This document shows positions 36,247-47,559 of a stretch of DNA of 64,000 nt, one piece after another (the stretch's first letter is position 1; every line of letters starts with the position of its first letter). The DNA is from Bathymodiolus brooksi (taxonomy: Eukaryota; Mollusca; Bivalvia; Mytilida; Modiolidae). The position numbers and the translations under genes were made by a program. The notes beneath the pieces are model-generated. The model ran no database searches. It was not told the DNA's origin and saw nothing but the letters and a program-made list of their open reading frames with translations. The stretch is from NCBI GenBank assembly GCA_963680875.1, contig OY804578.1, positions 97,927,689-97,991,688 on the forward strand, given 5' to 3'.

Positions 36247-36545
36247 TCGACCGTCCATGATTTGATTTGATTTGATTTATTGTGTTTAACGCCATTTTCA
36301 GCAATATTTCAGCTATATCATGGCGACCAGTTTTAGTGGTGAAAGAAGCTGGAGTACCAGGAGAGAACCACCGACCATCCCTGATGGACAAGCAACTGGT
36401 AAACTTTATCATTTGTGGTTGCGAGTCGAGTGCACCTTTTTTGCAATTTACAAAGCTGGGCGCGAACCCACGTCGTATTGGTGATAGGCTTGTATGCGTT
36501 GTTAGGTAATTCAACTACCTAACTCATTGAGCCACCCGGGCCCTT
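36247..36545 (-). repeat. SINE, family B (minus)
   Basis: From the TGATTTGATTTGATTTGATT tail (36247), through GCCATTTTCAGCAATATTTC, CATGGCGACCAGTTTTAGTG and GCAACTGGTAAACTTTATCA, to the head complement CTAACTCATTGAGCCACCCG. Confidence 0.8.
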
Positions 36546-36559
36546 GGAAAGATGAAAAA

Positions 36560-36720
36560 CGACGTGTACACATATATACATATCACAAATATGCAGCCGG
36601 GAGTGAACTCGGTTAGCGGTTCCTGCTCCACATGTGGCACCCGTCGTATTACTGTTAAACGACACGAACACCGTGATATGGAAATCGTGCTGAACACCAG
36701 TATATGTAAATAAATACAAA
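36560..36720 (-). repeat. fragment of the 27.9-kb retroelement 3' region
   Basis: GGGAGTGAACTCGGTTAGCG, TTCCTGCTCCACATGTGGCA and CCCGTCGTATTACTG match the block at 28450-28520. Confidence 0.65.
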
Positions 36721-38105
36721 TAACATAAATATTACATAAACCCTCTACAAAACAAATAAACGTAACCGAATCATGAAATCACTTCATGACTGTAGCTTTC
36801 CATCGTGTATTGAACTGTCTTATAAAGTGATATAAGATCACACAAATGTTTGTCGGATTTGTGGAAGAAGATCATGGAATTTTAACCTATTATAAACCGA
36901 TTAATCTGTCATTACATGTAAGCTCCAAATTGCGTCTACTAATTATAAGTTGGCTAATATCAAGAAATTGCTCACTTATTTCTGTATGTAGACGCTGTAA
37001 CCCATAGAGATTATTTATTATTGCCAATGCCTGCATATCATCTTAACGTCTGAAGTGTGTAACAATCTATCAAAATACTTATACTGATACGCAGATAAAA
37101 ATCTGGAGGTCACCAATCTACGACTTAATAAATACTTATTACTATAATTATTTCTATTGTTTTTCCTTGTTCAAAAAAATAAATACTTAATTCTATAATT
37201 ATTTCTTTGGTTTCCCTTATCAAAAAACTAGTTTTACGTACAGTCAGAGAACGATTTATGTTCTACCACCCCCTACAGTAACTTACATAGCAAGAAATGA
37301 TATGGATGTGAGTTAACGCGAGAGAAATTAATCTTAAAATAAAATAAAAATCCAAGCTAACGGAATGTCATATGTATCGATGTTCTTGACCATATTGTAC
37401 TGGCGACGGTACCCGGAGCTGAAACATCGGAGCTGACCAGCACACTCCCAGGTTGAGGAAATGAATTGCCTCTTGACTTAGGAGGGGAAGAGGTTCAGGT
37501 TATAATACGGAAAGTCTGTTCTTGGACAATTGTGGGTGATGTGTTTGGAGAATGGCAAGTGTTCATATCACGTTAAGACTTCCACAAAAAGTGTTTGCAC
37601 ACATCGTCTGTAAGATATCATTGAAATGGGAGAAGCAGACATGAAAGCAACATTGTAGTGCGGACGTGCTAGGGGACACCTTTGAAATAGTTTATTAGAA
37701 TGGTGTACAATGAACCTTGTTTCAACTTTTTATCAAATCTTTAAGTTTTTTTTTGTCATTGGTATAATCATTTTAAGAATACAATTTTCTTTACTCGATG
37801 CGACACAAATGAGAAAAGATCGTATGATGCTTGCTTCTTTGACTGTTTCTAAATCTCGCACTATCTGACAATGAACAAACACCTCTAACAGATTCATTAG
37901 ATAACTGACATGAATCATCCATGCATTTTAAAATGGCGATTAAAGACCAATGATTCTGATTAAGACAGACGAGCTTCTATAAAAATATAGGGATATTGTT
38001 ATTTCCAATATTGAACAACGCGAACAACCTCATACGTGGTACAGTTGCAAAGTGTTCCCATAATGTACGCATTCAAATAGTTACGTGTTTCTCTATCGAT
38101 CATAT
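36721..38105. other. unassigned sequence
   Basis: No gene, RNA or repeat family was recognised. Confidence 0.3.
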
Positions 38106-38290
38106 TTATATAGGAGGGCTCATGTCTTATTTATGTTATTTGTGTTTGCTTGCGTAAAGTGGTGTCAACACATATTTTGTAGTGTTTTTGTTTTATTTTT
38201 CTTCGTCTTGTGTACCCTATGTTTCGAGTTTCTCTGGATTGTCTAATTGTTGAATGCCCATTAGGTATTCTCTAACGTTTACTTAAGCAC
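38106..38290 (+). repeat. retroelement 3' fragment; empty-site counterpart of the MITE locus
   Basis: GGAGGGCTCATGTCTTATTT, TTCGTCTTGTGTACCCTATG and GAGTTTCTCTGGATTGTC match, in reverse complement, 39350-39423 joined to 39689-39780. It lacks the 265-base MITE. Confidence 0.75.
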
Positions 38291-38402
38291 TATATGTTTT
38301 AGTGGAAAAAAAACTACAACGCGTTACTCTGTCGAATGCGAACAAACAACAACAGGTTGCTTTAGATAGCTAACGCGAACGAACAGCTAAACTACTTGTT
38401 GA

Positions 38403-38645
38403 TCCGGTGAAACCAAAGACAATACAACTGTTTTTGTTGCTTCTCTGCTAAGAACGCAGCACTAAGGAGTAAGAGACAAGACTTGTTTGCCTGCAATCAG
38501 ATTCATATATCGTGGATTGTTGTTTCAGTGAGCTAGCAAATAAAGCGGACATCATCATCATCTCGTCGAATATAACTTGTTCTTGTCATGATATAGCTGA
38601 ACGTTTGCTCATTTTAGCGTTGAACAACTCCACTCGCTCACTCAA
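38403..38645 (+). repeat. SINE, family A, head lost (plus)
   Basis: It contains CCGGTGAAACCAAAGAC, TTGTTGCTTCTCTGCTAAG, TTTCAGTGAGCTAGCAAATA and TTCTTGTCATGATATAGCTG. Confidence 0.75.
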
Positions 38646-38656
38646 TATTTGCTAGA

Positions 38657-38912
38657 GGGCCCGGGTACCTCAACGAGTTATGTAGTTGGTTTAACAAGCC
38701 TATCACCAATACGGCGTGGGTTCGCACTTGCTTTGCAAATTACAAAAAAGGGTGCACTCGACTCGCAGCCGCAAGTGATAAAGTTTACCAGTTGCTTGCC
38801 CATGGTCAGTTATTCTCTCCGGGTACTCCGGTTTCTTCCACCACTAAAACTGGTCGCCATGATATAGCTGAAATATTGCTGAAAGTGGCGTTAAACACAA
38901 TAAATCAAATCA
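38657..38912 (+). repeat. SINE, family B, full-length (plus)
   Basis: GGGCCCGGGTACCTCAACGA (head), CCTATCACCAATACGGCGTG, GGTTCGCACTTGC (B-box-like), GGTGCACTCGACTCGCAGCC and CTCCGGTTTCTTCCACCACT, ending in CATGATATAGCTGAAATATT and a TAAATCAAATCAA end. Confidence 0.85.
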
Positions 38913-39349
38913 ACTCAATCAGTATTTGCTAATAATTGGTATTTGACCTTAAAACTTATCGTACTCGGAAATAATTTGAATTTTAAGAAATGTTCCATTT
39001 CCTTCTAAAACCACCAAATAAACATGTGAGATATTTCCAATAACACAAAAGAAATCTTTAATTTGTCATAATATAAGTGTGCCTTTGAGGATTTCATCTC
39101 CACGAAACCAATAAATGTAAAAATACATTTTATTACACCCAATGTTCAAGACAATAGTAAAACATGGAATTACTAACAATCAGTCGAAATTACGTTTCCT
39201 AAGACTAAATTACTAAGAAATAAAGCATTTCTCCAAACAAGAGATAGAATAATACTTTGGTTATTTTAGCAACAGTCAGTGAAATTAGTCGGTGACACTT
39301 GCAATGGTGTTGCAGAATAGATTTTAACCAACATGCACACAACATCATT
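38913..39349. other. unassigned sequence
   Basis: Nothing recognised. Confidence 0.3.
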
Positions 39350-39975
39350 TAAACGTTAATAAACGTTAGAGAATACAGAAGGGGCAATCACAAAAGGACA
39401 ATCCAGAGAAACTGGCAGCATAAGGGACCGACCATATAACTTGAAGGGGGGGTTATGGTTTTTTGTTTCGTTCAGAATTTTTTTTTCGGACAACACAAGA
39501 GTTAGAAATTGTTTCCAGAATTCAACATTAGGTTATATGACAAAAACTCTGAATCAAATTATTTTTTTTTTCTTCACCAAAATCAGAATATTTTTTTCAG
39601 CAACATTGGAAATCAGAATATTTTTTTAGAAAAAAAACATAACCCCCCCCCCCCCCCCCCCCCCCCTTCAAGTTAAATGGTCGCTCCCTAAGGTACACAA
39701 GACGAAGACAAACAAAACAAAAACACAACACAATCCAGGCAAACAAACACAACTGACGTAAATAAGAAATGAGCCCTTCTACAAACAACTGGGGGTAAAG
39801 ACGAACCGAACATCGTTTTTATGCGGAAATCGAAACGGATATCACAACATGGAACTCCACCAATAAATCAGGAGTGAACTCAGGTGCTCGCGATGGGTAA
39901 GCAGTTCCTATTTTTATAAGACACCCGCCGTGTTACTCATGAACAGTCAAGTCTGTTAAAAGTCTTGGCAATATG
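39350..39975 (-). repeat. retroelement 3' region, interrupted by a MITE
   Basis: 39350-39423 and 39689-39780 are the split copy of the segment at 38106-38290. 39860-39975 holds GGAGTGAACTCAGGTGCTC and ACACCCGCCGTGTTACTCAT, the same block as at 28450 and 36590. The orientation is as for the element at 27941. Confidence 0.65.
39424..39688. mobile_element. Harbinger-like MITE, 265 bp, with TAA target duplication
   Basis: The ends are GGGACCGACCATATAACTTG and the complement of GGGAGCGACCATTTAACTTG. TAA flanks both sides (39421-39423 and 39689-39691). The inside holds T-rich ATCAGAATATTTTTTT repeats and a run of about 24 C (39643-39666). A 3-bp TWA duplication is the usual mark of PIF/Harbinger elements. 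The paralogous segment at 38106-38290 shows the uninterrupted site. Confidence 0.8.
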
Positions 39976-40394
39976 AACGTATTATAAATATATATCGCTT
40001 TTCTAAAAAAAAAACCGTTTATTGCTCTGGCAACTTTATACCTTGCAATATGTCAAAAGTATCCTTTTGGTGACTTTTTTTTTTTTTTATATAAAATCAT
40101 GAAAGAGAAAATTAAAGTTTCGTTATTTTCCAGATGACTTAACCAAAGGTGAAAAATACAACTTGTATACGTAAATTACATGGTAAAACTTATAAATAAA
40201 ATGTTGATTTCAGACAAAATTTTACTATTGATAGTATCAGCTAATGAGGCTTACTGAGGGAATAAGCCACACCCTTTTCATTAAGTTGTCTAATATTGGA
40301 CAAAGGGGAATAATCCATATAATATATAACGGTTAATTTGTTTTATCTCCCTTGGTCGCATAAATCACTATTATAATTCATCAATTTAATTTGT

Positions 40395-40500
40395 GTTATG
40401 TATTCTAATCATTGTAATCATTGTATCAAATTATAAACCCGCAAGGGTCCTTAATTGGTTTAATAAAGTATTTCTATTTCTATTTCTTTTTCTATTACTA
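40395..40500 (+). repeat. non-LTR retrotransposon 3' tail with (TTTCTA)n end
   Basis: AAACCCGCAAGGGTCCTTAA, TTGGTTTAATAAAG and TATTTCTATTTCTATTTC form a polyadenylation-like 3' end followed by short tandem repeats. This is usual for LINE or LINE-mobilised tails. Confidence 0.6.
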
Positions 40501-40959
40501 AACGACATTTTTAAAAGTAGATAAAATATATAGGTCAATAACGTGACAGTTGCTTCAAAGCAAATTTGTAAAATTTATTATTTTGAACAACGGTACAGAG
40601 AAAATCACTTATACTCTATAGAATAATCAACAACCATCTGAAAAATTTACTCGGTTCTTAGATACCTTTACCACAAACTGCCTACACTAACCACAGGCAC
40701 TGGCTAACACTTTATTAACAACAATTCAATACAGTCAATGGTAAGAAAAAAGTGTCTTGTGTAATATAAAAAGAGAAGGCTTCCAATGCAAAAATGGACA
40801 AAAAAATGTAAACAAATAGGTTTAGTTTTTCATGAACGGTTTCCATTTTTAAACTGGTATTTTCTTTTTACATAGGACTACCTAATGTTTTCTCCTCCGC
40901 ATTATTATTGGATTGCAGTCAACTATACATTGTCATGCTGCTGATTTTTGATCGAGTAA

Positions 40960-41222
40960 CTTTTTGGTGAGATGATGATGTTGTCTACTTTATACTCTAG
41001 AGCAACGTGCGGATCTGGATTATTAGTGTTATCTCACTGAAACAGCAGTTTCCAGATAGACACTCGTATACATTATCCAGACTCCGAAGCAACCAGTCAC
41101 TGCTCTTAATCCTTATAGTACCGTGGTTAGCGGAGAAAGAGCACATACCAATAATTAGTCTTTGGTCTTCTCAGTGCACTCGGGGCCGAGCACGCTAATC
41201 ATTACATCACCGAGGCGGTTCC
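40960..41222 (-). repeat. SINE, family A (minus), diverged
   Basis: AACAGCAGTTTCCAGATAGA, ACATTATCCAGACTCCGAAG, GTTAGCGGAGAAAGAGCACA and GCACGCTAATCATTACATCA correspond to the family A body and head. A TA microsatellite (about 41263-41281) and a plus-strand SINE tail fragment (about 41315-41375) follow. Confidence 0.7.
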
Positions 41223-41639
41223 AACGTTTTAAGAATTTGTCTTTATTTTACATTTTGAATAATATATATATATATATATATGATAAGTTCATTTTGTATC
41301 AATGTACTTGATCGCCACGAAATAGCTGAAAAAGTGTTCATTTGACATTAAACAACAAACAATCATTCACTCAATGTACTTGGAAGTACAAGTTTAGTGA
41401 GGGTGACAGTCGAAAATTTAATTCTGCTTTTACATCTCCACATTTTTATCAGTGGTTTCTAAGACATAATATAGCTTACTACATGTACATAGGACTTTAT
41501 TCCTTTTAGCATCGACTCAAGGTGTCTCTTGCAGATTGGTGATGAATCACCTGATATATATGTATATGTTCTCTCTCATCACCCCCCTCATATATATGTG
41601 AGTAAGTGTATGTACGTTTATGTGCATATATCTCTTTTC

Positions 41640-41825
41640 CTGCCCGAGTGTGCCTGCACCACAATTATTGATATTTCACCGCGAATATTTAAGTTGATAT
41701 ATTGTTGTTGTGTATTAATCATAATTGTTATTTGTATTGTTGTTGTGTATCAATCATAATTGTTATTTGTATATGCCCTCCTGGGGCCCTGATTTGGTTA
41801 ATAAACTTATTCTATTCTATTCTAT
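41640..41825 (+). repeat. non-LTR retrotransposon 3' tail with (ATTCT)n end
   Basis: GCCCTCCTGGGGCCCTGATT, TGGTTAATAAACTTATTC and a TATTCTATTCTATTC run. Immediately upstream a TATTGTTGTTGTGTAT/TATTTGTAT phrase is duplicated. Confidence 0.6.
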
Positions 41826-42451
41826 TCATATTGACTGCAAAGTGACAATGTAAAACATATTATGGTCTATTTTCTCCTCTGTTCTAACAAACATATTATG
41901 GTCTATTTTCTCCTCTGTTCTAACAAACACGACAAACACACATTCCTATCCGAATTACGCAATGACACGTTGTTTTTGTTAAATATCTACTTTTTTTTAA
42001 GTTAGTTTGATATTTACGACATTTATCCAAGGCCGTTACGTCACCAGACAAGATGTATTGTGTACTTTGGTGATGCTTTTGTCATTCCTCGTCTATCGAG
42101 AACATTACATAGAACATTATCCATTTTTGCTTATTCTATCAGAATGTTTTACTTGTTTTAAACGTCTCAATAGTTTTTATTGAAATGGAAACGCGTGGGA
42201 AAGTATAGAATTAATTGGGTACATCTGAAGAAGGGTACGAATAAGACCTGGCTGGATGACCTTTTATTCAGCTGCAGATCGGAGTGACTACTATATATCT
42301 ACTATTATGTGGTATCATGGTTTATGTGGCCACCAGCAATACGTTCATTGTCCTGCCATTGTTAAATGCACATGAACAAAATTAAATAATTACCTAACGT
42401 GCTATACATTTATACAAGTGACCTTTCTAGTAGTTAAAATATTCTTAGTGT

Positions 42452-42690
42452 CTAGAATATCTGCTGAAAACAAGCCTTGAAACATCGAAGACTATCGGCG
42501 GTGACTATGTTTACTGGTAGAGAATCCCAGTTCCTGATGGTCCTTAGAGAAAAAAAGATTCCTGGCTAAGTTGTGTCCTGTATGATTGTACCTCAACGCT
42601 TTTAGTGTAGGGGTTCCGTGTTCTTCTGTCTGGTTGGATAAGGCGTTGATCTGTGCTTACTTTGACCGTTCCATTTAATTTTCCTATTGA
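42452..42690 (-). pseudogene. LINE reverse-transcriptase C-terminal remnant
   Basis: The minus strand encodes RNPYTKSVEVQSYRTQLSQE followed, after a frameshift in a T-run near 42555, by SLRTIRNWDSLPVNIV, TADSLRCFKACFQQIF and a stop (42452-42454). The R--R-WNSLP-like segment and a final SL--FK are the standard end of CR1/Jockey-type polyproteins. Confidence 0.7.
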
Positions 42691-42719
42691 TACATAATAG
42701 TAAGTCTAGATGATTTCCT

Positions 42720-42945
42720 CATGTCTTCATGGTTTTTCAGAAGTTTTTCCATCGACAAGGAGAATCAACTTCATTTCCACTAACCTGAACCTCCTTTTCC
42801 CCGAGGACCATACCAGCTAAGTATGTTCCGTTTGGTCCAGTGGTGAGCAGAGGGGAAGATTGATGCTTGTGTACAATGAACAGACGACCACTGACGGACG
42901 CGAATAGTGATGGCGATAACTCGCATGACATTTCGGTTCAGATGA
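42720..42945 (-). other. possible orphan exon (minus)
   Basis: An open minus-strand stretch translates to MSCELSPSLFASVSGRLFIV, then HKHQSSPLLTTGPNGTYLAG and MVLGEKEVQ. It is followed by a GTTAGTG sequence that could be a splice donor. I do not recognise a family and see no matching acceptor in a fully open frame. It may be an exon or a remnant of one. Confidence 0.3.
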
Positions 42946-42988
42946 GCTAAACAATCTAGCCTATCAAACACGATGACGTGCAATGTAT

Positions 42989-43346
42989 ATCACAGGCACT
43001 CGAATTCCGGACCCCCCTTTTTCCTCATTTGGTCCCTCCCGCGATTATGGTATGGATCTTTGTCTGAAAGTATATCTTTGAACCATTTATCCATATTTTA
43101 CAACATTTCGTGTTACAACTCTCTCGTTCTACTAACTTTTGTTTCTAGATCCAGCTGCCGTTTTACTAGGTCCAGCTGCCGTTTTACTTAAAAACAAAAG
43201 TTAGTAGAACGAGAGAGTTGTAACACGAAATGTTGTAAAATATGGATAAATGGCTCAAAGATATACTTCCAGACAAAGATCCATACCATAATCGCGGGAG
43301 GGACCAAATGAGGAAAAGGGGGGTCCGGAATTCGAGTGCCTGTGAT
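42989..43346. repeat. foldback with about 156-base arms
   Basis: Arms 42989-43144 and 43192-43346 are almost perfect complements. The outer end is ATCACAGGCACTCGAATTCC and the inner end ACTAACTTTTGTTT. The 47-base loop contains two copies of TCCAGCTGCCGTTTTACT. No coding role. Confidence 0.9.
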
Positions 43347-43557
43347 GTTGTATCTCTGGTTAAATATCTATCAAATTATGATTAAGGTGGTATATATTTA
43401 TTGTGGAAATACATTTCTATTTTAGGGAATGTTGATTATTTAGGCCTGTGACTTGAAACTAACCCAATCGAAATGCTATCTATCAATCTCAGCGTAAATT
43501 GGGTTGTTTCAGAAAATATGAATACAAATCGAGACCGTCTTCTAATCAATTGTGGAT

Positions 43558-43860
43558 AAAATTCCAGTCTGAATAATAATAATAATAATAATAATTCTTT
43601 ATTTGCATAATACACCCATGTGGGTCAAGCAAATACAAATACAAACAAACAAAACATAGAAAACATAAAAAATTACAATTTGATCATAATATAGGATACA
43701 CAAAATAAATCCTATTAATTAACATTATATTTTTCACATGTCATACCTTTGACCGACAAGGACCTCATTTTTGCAATTCTGTAGCTTGCTTTATAAAGTC
43801 TCCTACTTCTGCCAAAAGTTCAGAATTTGCATTTAACAAAATTTGTATTTTATAATAGTT
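43558..43860 (-). repeat. LINE 3' end with (AAT)n tail
   Basis: An (AAT)n tract (about 43573-43597) is followed by TCTTTATTTGCATAATACAC and CCATGTGGGTCAAGCAAATA. A minus-strand piece then translates to LNANSELLAEVGDFIKQATE. Orientation minus. Class uncertain. Confidence 0.5.
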
Positions 43861-44440
43861 ATATGCGAAAACCTATAAAGATCGTCACATTGTAAACTTC
43901 AGATGAGATTGGATATGGATAGAAATTGTGTATGGAAACACTCGAAGAAAGGGCCCTCTCGCTATCTGTATTTTTCATGTTTTATTTGACTTACAGTTTC
44001 AGAAAGTCCACATTTTTTCGACAGCAGACAAAACAAACATTTACCCAATTTTTAATACTAATAGTGGAAATGACAGACGTTGCTAAATACTAAAGGTTAT
44101 TGAGCCGTGACTATTTAAAATGAAAATTGGCTTGTAAATTCAACCATGAACGACACGATACGACAATATTTATTCATTTTGAAATGAAGCTATTATATCA
44201 GTTAATTATTGGAGTGAGATAATGATTAATTTGACCAGAACTACTTTTAACATTACTGGCCCATATTATTTATGAAGGGGCATACCTTTAATAAAATTAG
44301 GTAGGTAACTTTCTATAAATGACCAGTATTATCTATACTATAAATGATATTAATAAATAACAAACGCAAATATTAATTTGCCGACAGCCTGGCGTACGTG
44401 ATAGACGCCGGATATATTCATTCATAATATAGTATTACAA
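43861..44440. other. unassigned sequence
   Basis: Nothing recognised before the inverted repeat that encloses the large transposon. Confidence 0.3.
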
Positions 44441-44537
44441 TCCGTCAAAATTCAGTATGGACAATGCATGGACGAGTAATCCGACCTGCGCAAACATGAC
44501 CTTGGAAATTCCCACTTCAAACAAACATCGTACGTCA
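44441..44537. repeat. left arm of a 97-bp inverted repeat flanking the large transposon
   Basis: TCCGTCAAAATTCAGTATGG to ATCGTACGTCA. It matches the complement of 63195-63291 over 97 bases with five mismatches and no gaps. Confidence 0.9.
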
Positions 44538-44565
44538 GACGCTTTTTAATAGTGATGATTTATTT
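44538..44565 (+). repeat. left copy of a 28-bp direct repeat
   Basis: GACGCTTTTTAATAGTGATG plus ATTTATTT, identical to 62927-62954. It starts right after the inverted-repeat arm and ends 12 bases before the transposon's left terminus. Confidence 0.9.
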
Positions 44566-44588
44566 TATTAAGCGAAGCCCAGCAAACA

Positions 44589-45150
44589 CGTAACGTAAGT
44601 GTAACGTTAAAGTAACGTTATAGTTAGGTAACGTACAAAAATAACGTTATTATAATGTTATATCAACGTAAAAAATAAACGTTACCTAGTGACCTAATTA
44701 CAATGTTAAATTTTAATGTTTTTTAAACGTTTTTGCAACGTCCTATTATTAACGTTTAATATTAAACGTTCTACTGACGATTAACTAACGTTTAGTGTTT
44801 TACGTTATGTATTAAACCAAAACGTAACGTAAAATGATAACGTTTGTACAACGTATAACTAACGTTACATGTTATACGTTTTTTTGTAACATTTATATAA
44901 CGTTTGAATAACGTATATGTTTACGTTTACTTATAAACCTTGCAATAACGTTAAAATATAACATTATTATAACGTATTTTTAACGTTTAAAATAAACGTT
45001 GCATCGAAACAGATTAAGAACGTTATTATATTTCGTTCTCAAGACGTTTTGCAACGTTGCAATAAAATATTGAATACAAAATGTTCAAGTGACATTCATT
45101 TAACGTTACTTGTTTACGTAATTCTCTAACTAAAAGATAAGTAAACTTAT
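44589..45150. repeat. left subterminal AACGTT array
   Basis: More than twenty occurrences of AACGTT, AACGTTA or AACGTA at irregular spacing, on both strands because the core is palindromic. Confidence 0.85.
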
Positions 45151-45157
45151 AACGTTC

Positions 45158-45215
45158 ACAGGGGCGGATCCAGGGGGGGGGGGGCGCACCCGGCGCGCGC
45201 GCCCCCCCTAAAATT
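45158..45215. repeat. G/C-rich repeat terminus
   Basis: GGGGCGGATCCAGG followed by runs of G, GCGCGCGCGCCC, a C run and CTAAAATT. A related sequence (GTGGCGGATTTAGAGG, G/C runs, CCCCTAAAATT) lies at 63884-63940. This is a dispersed element end of unknown class, inserted in the transposon's left subterminal region. Confidence 0.6.
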
Positions 45216-45806
45216 GGAAAAAATATGATTTTTTGGCGTAAAATCGTGATTTTTCAAACGAAATACCCCAAAAAATTTCGCGCCTCCCTCCGCTCAATCT
45301 GTTTCAGCCAATCAAAAAGCCCGTTAGAACTCTCTCAATTTTCACGTCTATGGCGTTTGTCAAGGATGCAAGTGGGATTTCTTTCAAAAACAGACTTAAA
45401 GGACATATAAATTGGCGTAAGGTAAGAAATTTTATCATAATTTGAATGGATGAAAGTATTTAGCTAGTCAAAATGACTCGTTTACGCATGGGAAAGTCTG
45501 TACACAGATGGGAAGTGGTCAACCCAACGTTTGTACGACTTCGGATTTTCACGCCGTTTTGTTTTGGTTCGTGTATGATACCTCAGCAGTTCGGAGGCCT
45601 ACACTAACAATTGGGGTCTCTTTGGAAAGGAAAATTACTTGACTTTCGACTGGTGGAAACATTTTTTGAAAATATTAAGGCGTTCCGAAGTTACGATCAA
45701 TTTAACACGACGACTTAAAAAAATGGAAGCAAGTGAGTTCGCCCCCTTGTACTTGTAGTATTATATAGTTTTTTTTTGTTGTTTTTTTCGGACGCACCTA
45801 ACCCCT

Positions 45807-46202
45807 GTGGATATACATGGACAGAGGGTATTGCAACTCATTTTATTTTTATTTATGACTTTATAGTTATTGGGAATATGTTATTGAATGTGCTTTTGCA
45901 GTAGAAGGGCATATAATATTGAAAATATGGTTGATATTAAGAATTTAAAAAAATTCATCATGCAGCAGTTTGTTGACTTCAAATATAGAATATGGCGAAA
46001 TCATGATTGAACTTTTTTCAATCCTACACATTTTTCCTGGAAAATTTTGATAGTTTCAGTTAGAATACATGTACAATGTACCCATAAAATAATAATAGGC
46101 CATAGAAAGCAGTTTTAATTGAAAATTATGTAGTAAAAACCTGGTAATGTAAGTGATCCCAGAAAAATTATTTTGACTGCATAGCATTTTCTGTAAATTT
46201 TT
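45807..46202 (+). repeat. first copy of a 395-bp direct duplication inside the transposon
   Basis: It starts TGGATATACATGGACAGAGG and ends AGCATTTTCTGTAAATTT. The second copy is at 47066-47460, with about 95% identity by eye. Confidence 0.85.
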
Positions 46203-47065
46203 CAAATTGTCAATTTGGATTTCATGCTTTAGAAATTAGAGTATTATTTGGCCGTAACAGTACATTTGAGCATCCAGCTTACTTAAACAGTGGGAAAAAT
46301 GATGTGGAAGCATATATTTATTGAGTTTTGGGGGAAATTATAGCTTTGTACCATAAGAAATTCCAAAACTTGAATATCAATAAATCATATTTTTGCATAT
46401 TTGATGGAATTAGAAGGAATTTCAACTGTAGATCTATATACAAAAACTTATTGTATGCCTTAAACTACATAATTTATGGGGCTAAAGCATCAATTAACAA
46501 AATTAAGAATGATGTGAACTCATTTTATGGGATGAAAAGAGGGGGGGGGGGGGCTAAATGTAAACATTTCATAGTATTTAGCTATTGAATATACAACTGA
46601 GGCATATATATGTGTAGAAATTGCTTATTATGTTAGAAATTAGCTTAATAACTGTAATATATAAGAGAATAGGTAAGTTTTGGTATATTACACAATCTGA
46701 ACTCAACAGCTGTAAATGGAGATGTTTTCATTAAAAATCTTCAAAGGGGTACCTTTGCATTAGAACACTTATACTTGCAAATATTAGACAGCCACATACC
46801 TTATGAGGTTTTTTGTGGTTGATATTGCCTAAGGAATAGAAATAAGGCAAATAAAGGGTTACAGAAGCAAGTTGTGCTGCTCTTTCCAAGTTAAAAAACA
46901 TCAAGTTGAACTTGTGTTGCTATCATGTTCAAATTAGCCTAATAATGTCACAACAGACACAGAGTGACATTTTTCATACAAAAATGTTACAAAATGCATT
47001 GTGGTGTCAGATTACATGGTCAAAATGCATGTTATGTAATATTTTGGAATATTGCTCCCAAACAC

Positions 47066-47460
47066 TGGATATACATGGACAGAGGGTATTGCAACTCATT
47101 TTATTTTCATTTATGACTTTATAATTATTGGGAATATGTTATTGAATGTGCTTTTGCAGTAGAAGGGCATATAATATTGAAAATATGGTTGATATTAAGA
47201 ATTTAAAAAAATTCATCATGCAACAGTTTGTTGACTTCAAATATAGAATATGGCGATATCATGATTGGATTTTTTTCAATCCTACAAATTTTTTCTGATA
47301 AATTTTGATAGTTTCAGTTAGAATGCATCTGCAATGTACCCATAAAATAATATAAGGCTATTGAAAGCAGTTTTAATTGAAAATTATGTAGTAAAAACCT
47401 GGTAATTTAAGTGATCCCAGAAAAATTATTTTGACTGCTTAGCATTTTCTCTAAATTTTT
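47066..47460 (+). repeat. second copy of the 395-bp direct duplication
   Basis: Same sequence as 45807-46202, displaced by 1259 bases. It ends about 100 bases before the transposase ATG. A short tandem TTGGTTTTAAACATCAAA pair follows. Confidence 0.85.
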
Positions 47461-47559
47461 GGTTTTAAACATCAAAATTATTGGTTTTAAACATCAAAGG
47501 GAAAATAAACAATAGCGATAATACATATGTAGATTTTAACTTTTTATTGTCACAGGAGG

